Assembly (NCBI RefSeq): GCF_000204035.1
Contig: NZ_GL883086.1
Coordinates: 571,354 to 611,384 of the forward strand
DNA length: 40,031 nt
Direction of reading: 5' to 3'
From: Brevundimonas diminuta ATCC 11568
Lineage (GTDB): Bacteria; Pseudomonadota; Alphaproteobacteria; Caulobacterales; Caulobacteraceae
The notes under the pieces are model-generated. The model was not told where the DNA came from, did not search any database, and saw nothing but the letters and a program-made list of their open reading frames with translations. The position numbers and the translations under genes were made by a program. Positions 1-7,201 of the stretch are shown piece after piece (the first letter of the stretch is position 1; every line of letters starts with the position of its first letter).

Positions 1-288
1 TCGAAGAATGAGCGCGCCCTGGGCGCCGTGGTCGGCGCGGGTGCCGGCGCTGCGGCCGGCTCCTATATCGGCTGCAACCAGCAGCGCACGCGCGCTGCGG
101 CCCAGTCTAACGCCAACATGTACCGCGCCACGTCCAACCTGCGCATCCGTTCGGGCCCGGGCACGCAATATCGTCAAGCCGGCAGTCTGTCGGCCGGTCA
201 GCCCTTCACGGCCACGGGCTCCCAGGGCGAGTGGGTGCAGATCGCCGGCGGCGGCTGGGTCAACGCTCGTTACGTGGCGCCGAACTGA
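1..288 (+). CDS. SH3-domain envelope protein, 5' partial
   Basis: The reading frame is already open at base 1 and runs to TGA at 286-288, so the N-terminus lies outside the window. The visible part begins with a Gly/Ala-rich stretch (GAVVGAGAGAAAGSYIG) that resembles a glycine-zipper membrane segment. A bacterial SH3 domain of about 55 residues follows, with the family signatures NLRIRSGPG, a central GEWVQI and a C-terminal GWVNARYV. Such proteins usually sit in the periplasm or outer membrane and are thought to bind cell wall, but the ligand cannot be read here. The internal GTG at 28 is a possible start only if the upstream part is not coding. A hairpin terminator follows at 323-348. Confidence 0.8.
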   Translation, partial: SKNERALGAVVGAGAGAAAGSYIGCNQQRTRAAAQSNANMYRATSNLRIRSGPGTQYRQAGSLSAGQPFTATGSQGEWVQIAGGGWVNARYVAPN

Positions 289-322
289 TCGGCGGATTTC
301 TCCCCCGCGTCGATCAAATGCG

Positions 323-348
323 AGGGCCGTCCCGAAAGGGGCGGCCTT
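323..348. terminator. Hairpin terminator between convergent genes
   Basis: An 11-pair stem, including two G-T pairs, closes on a GAAA tetraloop (arms 323-333 and 338-348). On the plus strand a moderately T-rich tail follows (ctgctgttattg). It lies between the SH3 gene and the S24 repressor gene, which end towards each other, so it may serve both. Confidence 0.6.
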
Positions 349-354
349 CTGCTG

Positions 355-1005
355 TTATTGGCTGACCCACAGGATGCGGGCCATCCACCGGATCTGGCCG
401 CGCGGCAGGATGCGCGGCTCATAGTGCGGATTGACCGAAGCCAGAACGACTTCGCGACCATTCAGGGCGGCGATTTCCTTGGCCAGGGTCTCGCCCTCCG
501 CCGTGCGAACCACCACTCGGTCGCCGCGCCGGACCTCTGTAGCGTCCAGGTCGACGATGACCCGGTCGCCTGGCCGATATACCGGCTCCATGGAGTCGCC
601 GTCGATAGTCAGACTGAACAGACTGTCTTTGTGGGCAGGCAGTTCGGTCTGATCCCAGCCTTCCGCCATAGGCAGGCCGGCGTCGTCGAAGAAGCCTTCG
701 TCACCCGCGCGAGCGAGGCCCAGAAGCGGTATGGCGCGAGGGTGCGGCGCGGCGTCATCCGCAAGGGCGGCGAACTCGCCCAGACTTAGACCGCTCGCCT
801 GAAGCACGCGCATCAGGCTTTCTGTCGAAGGCCAGCGAGGGCGAGGAGGCTGGCCGGGCCCTAGCCGCTTGGAGGGATTGAAGCTGGTGGCGTCCAAGCC
901 AGCGCGTCGCGCCAGACCCGAGGCCGAAACGCCCTCTCGTCGCGCCAGAGCGTCGATGGCCTTCCAAATTTGGGCGTGGGACAAAGGCAATGGCGCACGT
1001 TCCAA
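355..1005 (-). CDS. HTH / S24 peptidase (LexA-like) transcriptional regulator
   Basis: A 216-residue repressor of the XRE-HTH plus S24 type. The N-terminal ~80 residues resemble a helix-turn-helix (ARREGVSASGLARRAGLDATS). The C-terminal half has the S24 Ser-Lys dyad: Ser138 in GDSMEPVYRPGD and Lys176 in TLAKEI. An Ala100-Gly101 pair in the linker (LARAGDEG) sits where LexA- and CI-type proteins self-cleave. The family represses promoters until RecA* or another signal triggers cleavage. No phage genes are adjacent, so a chromosomal stress or SOS-like regulator is more likely than a prophage repressor. A palindrome at 1037-1054, about 32 bases upstream of the start, is a candidate autoregulatory operator. 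The target genes cannot be told from this window. Confidence 0.85.
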   Translation of the reverse strand: MERAPLPLSHAQIWKAIDALARREGVSASGLARRAGLDATSFNPSKRLGPGQPPRPRWPSTESLMRVLQASGLSLGEFAALADDAAPHPRAIPLLGLARAGDEGFFDDAGLPMAEGWDQTELPAHKDSLFSLTIDGDSMEPVYRPGDRVIVDLDATEVRRGDRVVVRTAEGETLAKEIAALNGREVVLASVNPHYEPRILPRGQIRWMARILWVSQ

Positions 1006-1036
1006 GAAACTCGAGGCGTCAGTCTACTTGGATGAA

Positions 1037-1054
1037 ATAGGAATATCTACCTAT
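1037..1054. promoter_or_regulatory. Candidate operator upstream of the S24 repressor
   Basis: An 18-base interrupted palindrome with arms ATAGG/CCTAT and an AT-rich centre, in a locally AT-rich patch. It lies 32-49 bases upstream of the repressor start and overlaps the stop codon of the preceding membrane-protein gene. Self-repression is common for S24 regulators. The assignment rests on position and symmetry only. Confidence 0.35.
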
Positions 1055-1485
1055 GAAATTTCTACGCCTGCCGCACGACGCTCTTGCCAGGCGAAAAAGG
1101 TTCCAACGCCCAAGGCGATGATGATGCCGTATCCCGCCATGTTGACGACTGTGTAGAAGGCGGAAATCTCAGGCCGTAATTTCATGAGAACCATGACATG
1201 GCTGGCGACGGATAGGAGTTGGAAAGCGCTGGCCCACACGGGCCAAGTCCGGGGAGCTTTCCAAGCTAGAGCCACAAAAGCCGCCAAGGCGATCAGGTCG
1301 ATCAGCAGTACCGGCCATTGGGTGGCGACATAACCCAAATAGCGTTGAGCCAATATCGAAAGGAACCACCCGCATAGAACGACGATCGCGCCTATCCGCT
1401 CTGGATGGCCTCCCTTTGTCAGCGCAAAAAAGCACACGAGCAGGACGCTCGCGGCGCCTATGTAGCCTGCGATGAAATCAAACAA
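1051..1485 (-). CDS. Small integral membrane protein, unknown function
   Basis: A 144-residue, strongly hydrophobic protein with four likely transmembrane helices, roughly residues 5-22, 31-47, 57-75 and 115-133, and short polar loops. I do not recognise the family. The longest frame begins at TTG 1485, only five bases after the terminator-like hairpin at 1491-1521; that hairpin's 3' arm (GGGGG) is the only Shine-Dalgarno-like sequence. The true start could therefore be a later GTG. Third codon positions look less GC-rich than in neighbouring genes, which could mean a recent arrival or weak selection. It lies between a small helical-protein gene and the S24 regulator, all on the minus strand, but no functional link is visible. 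Confidence 0.6.
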   Translation of the reverse strand: MFDFIAGYIGAASVLLVCFFALTKGGHPERIGAIVVLCGWFLSILAQRYLGYVATQWPVLLIDLIALAAFVALAWKAPRTWPVWASAFQLLSVASHVMVLMKLRPEISAFYTVVNMAGYGIIIALGVGTFFAWQERRAAGVEIS

Positions 1486-1490
1486 CGAAA

Positions 1491-1521
1491 GGCCCCCATC
1501 GCCTCTAAAACGATGGGGGCC
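1491..1521 (-). terminator. Intrinsic terminator after the small helical-protein gene
   Basis: A perfect 11-bp inverted repeat (1491-1501 and 1511-1521) with a 9-base loop. Read on the minus strand, T-rich sequence (tttcgttgttt) follows. It fits as the terminator of the gene ending at 1578. The T-tract runs into the proposed TTG start of the next gene. Confidence 0.7.
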
Positions 1522-1577
1522 AAGCTACACCAACCTAGTTTGAAGCCGGATAGCTGATACGTAATATTACGCCGAAT

Positions 1578-1925
1578 TCACGCCACGCGCAGGTGACGCT
1601 CCTGGCTGCCCATGGGGCGGCTATCCCATTCATTGGGCTTGTCGAGCGGACCCAGGGCGTAGGTGCCGTAGCCGAGACGACGATGGTCCTTCTCGAGTTC
1701 GGCGTGGCACGCGATCAGGGCTTCACGAGCGGTGCTGAGAGCGGCGATGGCTTCCATGGCCTTGGTCTGGGAGCCTGCTGCGGCGACGGCGGAGAGCGAC
1801 AGAGCCGAGCGTGCGCCGATCATGGTCTGAACCAGGGTCGCGGCGTGGGCGATGGCGTCATCCAGCGCTTTTTCGGTGGCGTGCAGTTCGCCGGCGACAC
1901 CGGCGATGACTTCGTTGCGATCCAT
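1578..1925 (-). CDS. Small alpha-helical protein, unknown function
   Basis: A 115-residue protein that I cannot assign to a named family. The first ~85 residues are Ala/Glu/Leu-rich and should form two or three long helices. A short conserved-looking tail follows (RRLGYGTYALGPLDKPNEWD) and the C-terminus is basic. There is no signal peptide or membrane segment, so it is probably cytosolic. The ATG at 1925 is well supported by GAGGGG seven bases upstream. The gene has its own terminator (1491-1521), which suggests it is transcribed alone. A small coiled-coil adaptor or chaperone role is conceivable, but nothing here shows it. Confidence 0.65.
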   Translation of the reverse strand: MDRNEVIAGVAGELHATEKALDDAIAHAATLVQTMIGARSALSLSAVAAAGSQTKAMEAIAALSTAREALIACHAELEKDHRRLGYGTYALGPLDKPNEWDSRPMGSQERHLRVA

Positions 1926-2036
1926 GACTTAACCCCTCGTTGAAAAGAACAACGAGAAAAGGTTAACGCGTATTAACTAATTTGAACAGGGCCTTCTTTA
2001 CAAAATTTACAATTGACGTTGTCGCTCCATCGCTCG

Positions 2037-2444
2037 TCAGGAGCCTTCACTTTCCGGGTCCAGCAGGAAGTGGGCGGTAAGAGAGGCTATCGGGTCTTGC
2101 CGGGCGTCCTGCCACGCTTCGGCGACCACATGGGCGACGCGGCGTCCGGCCTTGTTGATTCTGGCGCGTGCGTAGACGTCGATCGGGCGACCCGAACGAA
2201 GATAGGCCACGGTGACGTTGATCGGGCGCGGCAATCGCAACCTTGGATAGGTGAGAGAGACCTGGGCCATGGCCGTCATCTCCAGCAGGGCCGCGGTTGA
2301 GCCGCCGTGCAGAGCCGGCAGCATCGGGTTGCCGATCAATTTGTCGGCGAACGGCATGACGACGGTGATCTCGTCGCCGTTCATCTGAGTTTGAAGGCCC
2401 AGGAAGCGGGCGTAGGGCAGGCTGTCGAGCAGGGAGGCGGTCAT
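2037..2444 (-). CDS. PaaI-type hotdog thioesterase, second of a pair
   Basis: A 135-residue single-hotdog protein of the PaaI/acyl-CoA thioesterase group, which hydrolyses acyl- or phenylacetyl-CoA thioesters in the cytosol. The central helix region reads NPMLPALHGGSTAALLEMTAM. The HGG turn is kept, but the usual acidic Asp of HGGxxxxLxD is Glu. The C-terminal strand (VAHVVAEAWQDA...PIASLTAHFLL) is typical of the fold. Its start overlaps the stop of the upstream thioesterase gene by four bases (ATGA), so the two are probably translationally coupled and made in equal amounts. The natural substrate is unknown. Confidence 0.8.
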   Translation of the reverse strand: MTASLLDSLPYARFLGLQTQMNGDEITVVMPFADKLIGNPMLPALHGGSTAALLEMTAMAQVSLTYPRLRLPRPINVTVAYLRSGRPIDVYARARINKAGRRVAHVVAEAWQDARQDPIASLTAHFLLDPESEGS

Positions 2445-2911
2445 GCGACGGTCCTGGATTTCAGGTTTGCGCCGGGGCGGTGATCGCCTTCCGCGCTGAC
2501 CATATAGGCGGACTGGGCGGCGGCGACGGGATCGGTCGGATCATCTTCGAAGGCCCAGGCGCGCACGAAGGCGAGATTGCGCGTCAGGCGATAGCACCGC
2601 GCCTCGGCCAGCAGATCGCGACCGGGCGCTGCGGCGCGCATATAGTCGACGCGAAGATCGAGCGTCGCCACGGGCCGAAATGTTCCCAGCCCCACCCAGA
2701 CGGCCAGACCGCCGACGTGGTCCAGCAGGGTGGTGACGAGGCCGCCGGCCAGGACGCCGGTCTCGGGATCGCCGATCAGATCATCCCGATAGGGAACGCG
2801 AATGCGAACGCGATCTCCGTCCAGGCCTTCGAAAGCGAAGCCTAGGGCGTGGGTGTGCGCCGCGCCGGATGCGAGTTGCGGCAATAGAGTCTCTAGGAAC
2901 GAATCCGTCAT
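2441..2911 (-). CDS. PaaI-type hotdog thioesterase, first of a pair
   Basis: A 156-residue hotdog-fold thioesterase beginning at ATG 2911 (MTDSFLETLL). The in-frame extension further upstream is antisense to the exonuclease gene and is not protein-like. The core reads GDPETGVLAGGLVTTLLDHVGG. The acidic Asp of the PaaI motif is present, but the His of HGG is Ala. That is the opposite change from its downstream partner, which keeps HGG and has Glu. The 4-base overlap with that partner indicates one mRNA. The gene diverges from the exonuclease gene across about 70 bases. It could be an active homotetramer or half of a heteromer; the sequence alone does not decide. Confidence 0.8.
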   Translation of the reverse strand: MTDSFLETLLPQLASGAAHTHALGFAFEGLDGDRVRIRVPYRDDLIGDPETGVLAGGLVTTLLDHVGGLAVWVGLGTFRPVATLDLRVDYMRAAAPGRDLLAEARCYRLTRNLAFVRAWAFEDDPTDPVAAAQSAYMVSAEGDHRPGANLKSRTVA

Positions 2912-2983
2912 CGAGGCGTCCTGTGTTGCGTCTCGTCTTGGTCGCCCGTCAGGGGCGTCCTTGTCCAGCGAGCGGATAGATTG

Positions 2984-4018
2984 ATGATCCGACCTCAAGA
3001 TCTTCTGAGGCCCGCGCCAGCCGGTCTCTACTGCCCGATTGGCGATTTCTATGTGGATCCCGTGCGTCCGGTGGATCGGGCGGTGATCACGCATGGCCAT
3101 TCTGATCACGCGCGGCCGGGGCACGGCGCTGTATTGGCGACGCCCGAGACACTGGCCATCATGGCCGAACGATACGGACCCGACTTCGCCGGATGGGCTC
3201 AGCCCGCCGCTTACGGAGAGACGACGACGATCAACGGCGTGGCGGTGCGCTTTGCCCCCGCCGGGCATGTGCTGGGCTCGGCTCAGGCCGTCATCGAGCG
3301 AGACGGCCTGATCATGGTGGTGTCTGGCGACTACAAGCGGCGACGCGATCCGACCTGCCTGCCGTTCGAGCCGGTTCGCTGTCATGTGTTCATTTCGGAG
3401 GCGACGTTCGGTCTGCCGGTCTTTGTTCATCCTTCGGACGTGGAGGAGATCGCGCGCCTGGTTCATTCTCTGGCGCAGTTTCCTGAACGCGCCCACCTGG
3501 TCGGGGCCTACGCCTTGGGCAAGGCGCAGCGGGTGATCCGCCTGCTACGCGAGGCGGGCTGGGATCGGACCATTCATGTTCACGGCGCGCTTGAGCGTCT
3601 GAACCGCCTTTATCAGAACGAAGGGATCGACCTGGGATCGCTCGCTCTCGCCACGGGGCTGAAGGCGGGGGCCTTGGGCGGCGAGGTGGTGATTGCGCCG
3701 CCTTCGGCCATTCAGGACCGCTGGGCGCGCCGGTTCGCTGATCCGGTGACCGCCTTCGCCTCCGGGTGGATGGGCGTGAGGGCGCGAGCGCGTCAAAGGG
3801 GCGTGGAGCTGCCCCTGGTCATTTCGGATCATGCGGACTGGCCCGAACTGATCCAGACCTTTGAAGAGCTGGCGCCGGAAGAAATCTGGATCACACACGG
3901 GCGCGAGGAAGGCCTGCTGCGCTGGGCGGAGCTGACGGGGGTGAAGGCGCGCGCCTTGCGTCTTGTCGGCTATGACGAGGACGATGAAGAAATGCTGGGC
4001 GAGCCGGCGACGGCTTGA
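2984..4018 (+). CDS. Ligase-associated DNA exonuclease, MBL/beta-CASP-like
   Basis: A 344-residue metallo-beta-lactamase-fold nuclease. Metal ligands are visible in THGHSDHARPGH (HxHxDH, residues ~38-49), in APAGHVLGSA, in the VVSGDYKRR aspartate, and in the C-terminal VISDHADW and ITHGRE motifs. This arrangement is that of the ligase-associated exonucleases normally encoded beside an ATP-dependent DNA ligase and an Lhr-like helicase, a set linked to DNA repair. Neither partner is adjacent here: upstream are divergent thioesterases and downstream a convergent sensor kinase. I start at ATG 2984 rather than the TTG immediately before it. An RNA-processing MBL protein is a less likely alternative. 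Confidence 0.85.
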   Translation: MIRPQDLLRPAPAGLYCPIGDFYVDPVRPVDRAVITHGHSDHARPGHGAVLATPETLAIMAERYGPDFAGWAQPAAYGETTTINGVAVRFAPAGHVLGSAQAVIERDGLIMVVSGDYKRRRDPTCLPFEPVRCHVFISEATFGLPVFVHPSDVEEIARLVHSLAQFPERAHLVGAYALGKAQRVIRLLREAGWDRTIHVHGALERLNRLYQNEGIDLGSLALATGLKAGALGGEVVIAPPSAIQDRWARRFADPVTAFASGWMGVRARARQRGVELPLVISDHADWPELIQTFEELAPEEIWITHGREEGLLRWAELTGVKARALRLVGYDEDDEEMLGEPATA

Positions 4019-4024
4019 TCGCCT

Positions 4025-5617
4025 TTAGGCGACGTCTCGCGCCCGCGCAGGGGCGGCGTTCGCCGGTTCCAGCGCGGTGTTCATGGCCAGGCGCAGGCGT
4101 TCCGGCTTGATGGGCTTCTCCACCACGGCTGCCATGCCGGCGGCCAGATAGGCCTTGGCGTCGTCCGGGTCGGCGTTGGCGGTCAGGGCGATGATCGGAA
4201 TGTCACGCTGAGGGCCGTCGAGGGCGCGAATGGCGCGTGTCGCGCCGACGCCGTCGAGACGCGGCATCTTGATGTCCATCAGGATCAGGTCGAAGGGGCG
4301 CGACTCGACGGCTTCAACCGCTTCCTGACCATCTTCGACGGTCTCGGAGGTGCAGCCGAACATCTCGCACAGGGCCTGGGCCACCACGCGGTTGGTGGCG
4401 TTGTCGTCTGCGATCAGCACATGCGGACGCGCCTGAAGATGAAAGCTGTCCAGATCGGCGACGTTGGTCGGTTCGTCACGCTCGATGAAGGCGATCGGCG
4501 CGGACAGGTCGAAGGCGAAGGTAGCGCCGCGCCCCGCATTGTTCTCGGCCCAGATGCGACCGTCCATGCATTCGATCAGGCGTCGGCTGATCGCCAGGCC
4601 CAGTCCGGCGTCTGGCGCCGAAGGATTTAGCAGGCCGCTGGTGCGGCTTTCGTCAGCGGGACCGTCATCGCGGATGCGAGCCTCGATCTGCACGCGGTCG
4701 CCATAGGCGTGGGCCTTGAGGCTGGCCTCGACCATGCCGTGGCGGGCAAAGCTCAGGGCGTTGCCGATCAGGTTGTTGAACACCTGGCGCAGGCGATCTG
4801 CGTCGACCATGGCCGCCAGTTCCGTGTCGCCTTCATAGCCGACCATCAGGGTGACGCCGTCCTGAGCCGCGCGCGGCGACCAATGGCTCTGCAACTCATC
4901 CATCAGGGTGCGCAGAGGGGTGGCGGTTGCGCTGATCTGCAGTTCGCCCGCCTCGGCGCGCGCCAGGTCGAGGGCGTAGCGCAGGCTGTCCAGCATGTCC
5001 TCGGCGGAATCCATGATGGTCCGGGCATGGGCCTTGGCGGCCTCGTTCAGCGGCTGGCGATGCAGCAGCTCGGCCACGGCCAGCACCCCGTTCATGGAGG
5101 TGCTGAGTTCGCGGTTCAGCAGGCTCATGAAGCGGCTTTTGTCCCGCGCCGCGGTCTGGAGCGCGCGCTCGGCCGCGTCGGAGGAGCGGAGCTGCTCGAC
5201 CAGGCGCTGGTTCTCGTGACGCTGGTCTTCATTGATGGCGCGCAGCAGGGCTACGGCCGTGCCGACGCCGCGATAGGCTCCGCCATGCGTGACGATGAAG
5301 CCGCGCATCAAGGCGCCGGGACCGCTCTTCAGGATGATGGAGGAAAAGGCGTCCACCCGAACGCCGGATTCGATCACGGCCGGTTCCGGGTCCATCACAT
5401 GGACGACCTCGCGGGCGCCGTACAGGCTCTGACCCAGCGGGCCGGCCAGCTTCAGCAGGAAGTCTCCGCGCTCAATCAGGCCGATAGGGCGATCGCCGTC
5501 GACGACCGGTATCACCAAGGTGTCCGGTTCGCGCTGGAACCGCGCGAGAATGTCGCCGGTCATGGCGGTTTTCGCCACCGGCTCCACGCGGTCAGTCAGC
5601 ACTTCAATCGTCGGCAT
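4025..5617 (-). CDS. CBS-domain hybrid sensor kinase lacking the H-box histidine
   Basis: A 530-residue cytosolic protein. Residues ~5-125 look like a CBS pair ([18 protein letters not shown]), an adenine-nucleotide sensor module. A short coiled coil follows (~125-165), then a dimerisation region that aligns with HisKA. There the sequence is [18 protein letters not shown], with Arg169 where the phosphoacceptor His of HELRTPLNG should be. The ATPase domain keeps its N-box ([13 protein letters not shown], 276-287) and G2 box ([13 protein letters not shown]). A C-terminal receiver (~398-515) has Asp448 in LILMDIKMP, a paired ADD and Lys501. It may act as a phosphatase, a pseudokinase or a receiver fed by another kinase. 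TAGGAG nine bases before ATG 5617 supports the start. There are no membrane segments. Confidence 0.88.
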   Translation of the reverse strand: MPTIEVLTDRVEPVAKTAMTGDILARFQREPDTLVIPVVDGDRPIGLIERGDFLLKLAGPLGQSLYGAREVVHVMDPEPAVIESGVRVDAFSSIILKSGPGALMRGFIVTHGGAYRGVGTAVALLRAINEDQRHENQRLVEQLRSSDAAERALQTAARDKSRFMSLLNRELSTSMNGVLAVAELLHRQPLNEAAKAHARTIMDSAEDMLDSLRYALDLARAEAGELQISATATPLRTLMDELQSHWSPRAAQDGVTLMVGYEGDTELAAMVDADRLRQVFNNLIGNALSFARHGMVEASLKAHAYGDRVQIEARIRDDGPADESRTSGLLNPSAPDAGLGLAISRRLIECMDGRIWAENNAGRGATFAFDLSAPIAFIERDEPTNVADLDSFHLQARPHVLIADDNATNRVVAQALCEMFGCTSETVEDGQEAVEAVESRPFDLILMDIKMPRLDGVGATRAIRALDGPQRDIPIIALTANADPDDAKAYLAAGMAAVVEKPIKPERLRLAMNTALEPANAAPARARDVA

Positions 5618-5708
5618 TCGGCCGGCTCCTACTGAGGTTCTTTTACAATCTCAGAGAATCTTTTGCAGAAGGGTTAAGCCGCCTTGTTTATTGTCAATCT
5701 CGCGTCCT

Positions 5709-5737
5709 TTGCCGAGCCCGTCGCTCTGGCGTATAGG
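5709..5737 (+). promoter_or_regulatory. Candidate sigma70 promoter for queC-queE
   Basis: TTGCCG (5709-5714) and TATAGG (5732-5737) are separated by exactly 17 bases. Transcription would start near 5744 and leave a leader of about 70 bases before queC. This is matched by eye to the housekeeping consensus. Confidence 0.4.
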
Positions 5738-5787
5738 GGGCGACGTCCCATCTATCCGACCCTGGTTCCTTTTTTCGAATGCGCGCG

Positions 5788-5808
5788 GCCTGCGGGCCGA
5801 CCGCAGGC
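5788..5808 (+). promoter_or_regulatory. Hairpin directly upstream of the queC start
   Basis: A perfect 8-bp stem (5788-5795 and 5801-5808) with loop gccga ends five bases before the queC ATG. It occupies the place where a Shine-Dalgarno sequence would sit, and none is visible. It could limit translation initiation. I could not fit the leader to a preQ1 riboswitch consensus. Confidence 0.4.
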
Positions 5809-5813
5809 TTGTC

Positions 5814-6530
5814 ATGAGCGCAATCGTGCAACACTCTGAAAAAACAGCTCTTGTTCTTTTTTCCGGCGGGCAGGACAGCGCCACCTGCCTGGCCTGGGCG
5901 CTGGAGCGTTTTGATCGGGTGGAGACCGTTGGCTTCGACTACGGCCAGCGTCATGCGGTCGAGATGCAGGCTCGCCAGTCCGTTCGCGAGGAACTGGTTA
6001 AGGCCTTGCCGCAGTGGGCCGACCGCCTGGGCGACGATCACGTGGTCGATCTGACGGGCTTCGGCGCCATCGGCGAGACGGCGATGACGACCGAGCGCGC
6101 CATCGAGGCGGACGCGCGCGGCCTGCCGAACACCTTCGTGCCGGGGCGCAATCTGATCTTCCTGGTCGCGGCGGCGGCCCTGGCCGACAGGCGCGGGCTG
6201 GAAGTCCTGATCGGCGGCATGTGCGAGACCGACTACTCCGGCTATCCCGACTGCCGCAACGACACGATCCAGGCCACGGCCCGCGCCCTGTCCCTGGGTC
6301 TGGACAAGTCCGTGCCGGTCGAGACGCCGCTGATGTTCCTGACCAAGGCCCAGACCTGGGAGTTGGCGGACCAGATCGGCGGCCGGGTTCTGGTCAAGGC
6401 CATCATCGAGTTCAGCCACACCTGCTATCTGGGCGACCGGACGCATCGCCATGTCTGGGGTTATGGCTGCGGGGCCTGTCCGGCCTGCGAACTGCGCGCG
6501 GCGGGCTATGCGCAATGGGCGGCCGCATGA
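5814..6530 (+). CDS. queC: 7-cyano-7-deazaguanine synthase
   Basis: A 238-residue enzyme that converts 7-carboxy-7-deazaguanine to preQ0 with ATP and ammonia, in queuosine precursor synthesis. The PP-loop is clear near the N-terminus ([15 protein letters not shown]), followed by FDYGQRH. A central [12 protein letters not shown] and [15 protein letters not shown] form the substrate region. The C-terminal zinc site is supplied by Cys residues in HTCYLG and [10 protein letters not shown]. Length matches the family. The start is ATG 5814 ([11 protein letters not shown]); the longer upstream frame has no family similarity. The stop overlaps the queE start as ATGA, so the two genes are coupled. An unusual hairpin precedes the start. 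Confidence 0.95.
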   Translation: MSAIVQHSEKTALVLFSGGQDSATCLAWALERFDRVETVGFDYGQRHAVEMQARQSVREELVKALPQWADRLGDDHVVDLTGFGAIGETAMTTERAIEADARGLPNTFVPGRNLIFLVAAAALADRRGLEVLIGGMCETDYSGYPDCRNDTIQATARALSLGLDKSVPVETPLMFLTKAQTWELADQIGGRVLVKAIIEFSHTCYLGDRTHRHVWGYGCGACPACELRAAGYAQWAAA

Positions 6531-7162
6531 CCTATTCGGCCAAGGAAGTCTTCCTGACGGTGCAGGGCGAGGGCGGACAGGCGGGCCGCCCCGCGGTCTT
6601 CCTGCGCTTTGCCGGATGCAATCTGTGGAGCGGGCTGGAGCGCGACCGTGCAACGGCGATCTGCACCTTCTGCGACACGGATTTCGTCGGGGTGAATGGC
6701 GACGGCGGCGGCAAGTTCAAGACGGCCGACCTGATGGCTGACCATGTCGCGGGGATGTGGCGCGGTCGCGAAGGCGATCCGAAGCTGGTGGTCTGCACGG
6801 GCGGCGAGCCGCTGATGCAACTGGATACGCTGTTGATCGACGCCCTGCATGCGCGCGGGTTCGAGATCGCGATCGAATCCAACGGCACCTTGGTCGCGCC
6901 CGAGGGAATCGACTGGATCTGCATCAGCCCCAAGGCCGACGCCCCCGTGGTTCAGACCTCAGGACAGGAGCTGAAGCTGGTCTATCCGCAGCCCCTGGCT
7001 ATGCCGGATCGATTCGAGAGCCTCGACTTCCAGCATTTCTGGCTGCAGCCCATGGACGGCCCCGACCAGGCCGCCAACACCGCCGCCGCCATTGAATATT
7101 GTCTGACCCACCCGCAATGGCGGCTCAGCGTTCAGACGCACAAGTACATCGGGGTGCGGTAG
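6527..7162 (+). CDS. queE: 7-carboxy-7-deazaguanine synthase (radical SAM)
   Basis: A 211-residue radical SAM enzyme that contracts the ring of carboxy-tetrahydropterin to give 7-carboxy-7-deazaguanine, the step before QueC. The iron-sulfur cysteines are Cys31, Cys46 and Cys49, a C-x14-C-x2-C spacing. This is the expanded cluster loop of Gram-negative QueE proteins ([13 protein letters not shown]...CTFCDTDF) and not the canonical CxxxCxxC. The glycine-rich [10 protein letters not shown] motif binds SAM, and ISPKAD and ELKLVYPQ are typical. It starts inside the queC stop codon. queD, folE and the tgt/queA/queG genes are not in this window. A hairpin follows at 7169-7192. Confidence 0.95.
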   Translation: MTYSAKEVFLTVQGEGGQAGRPAVFLRFAGCNLWSGLERDRATAICTFCDTDFVGVNGDGGGKFKTADLMADHVAGMWRGREGDPKLVVCTGGEPLMQLDTLLIDALHARGFEIAIESNGTLVAPEGIDWICISPKADAPVVQTSGQELKLVYPQPLAMPDRFESLDFQHFWLQPMDGPDQAANTAAAIEYCLTHPQWRLSVQTHKYIGVR

Positions 7163-7168
7163 GGCGAG

Positions 7169-7192
7169 GGCAGGGCGGCGAACCGCCCTGCC
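7169..7192. terminator. Hairpin between convergent queE and GNAT genes
   Basis: A perfect 10-bp GC-rich stem (7169-7178 and 7183-7192) with a CGAA loop. No T-tract follows on either strand, so it may mark mRNA 3' ends or need Rho and need not be a classical intrinsic terminator. Confidence 0.45.
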
Positions 7193-7201
7193 GGGATGGT
7201 C

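Noticed and set aside
355-1005. Prophage repressor and hence a prophage
   Set aside because: No integrase, portal, terminase or other phage gene lies nearby; an S24 regulator alone is not evidence for a prophage.
5738-5813. preQ1 riboswitch upstream of queC
   Set aside because: The leader lacks the A-rich tail and the loop sequence of known preQ1 classes; only a simple hairpin is visible, so it is reported as a hairpin.
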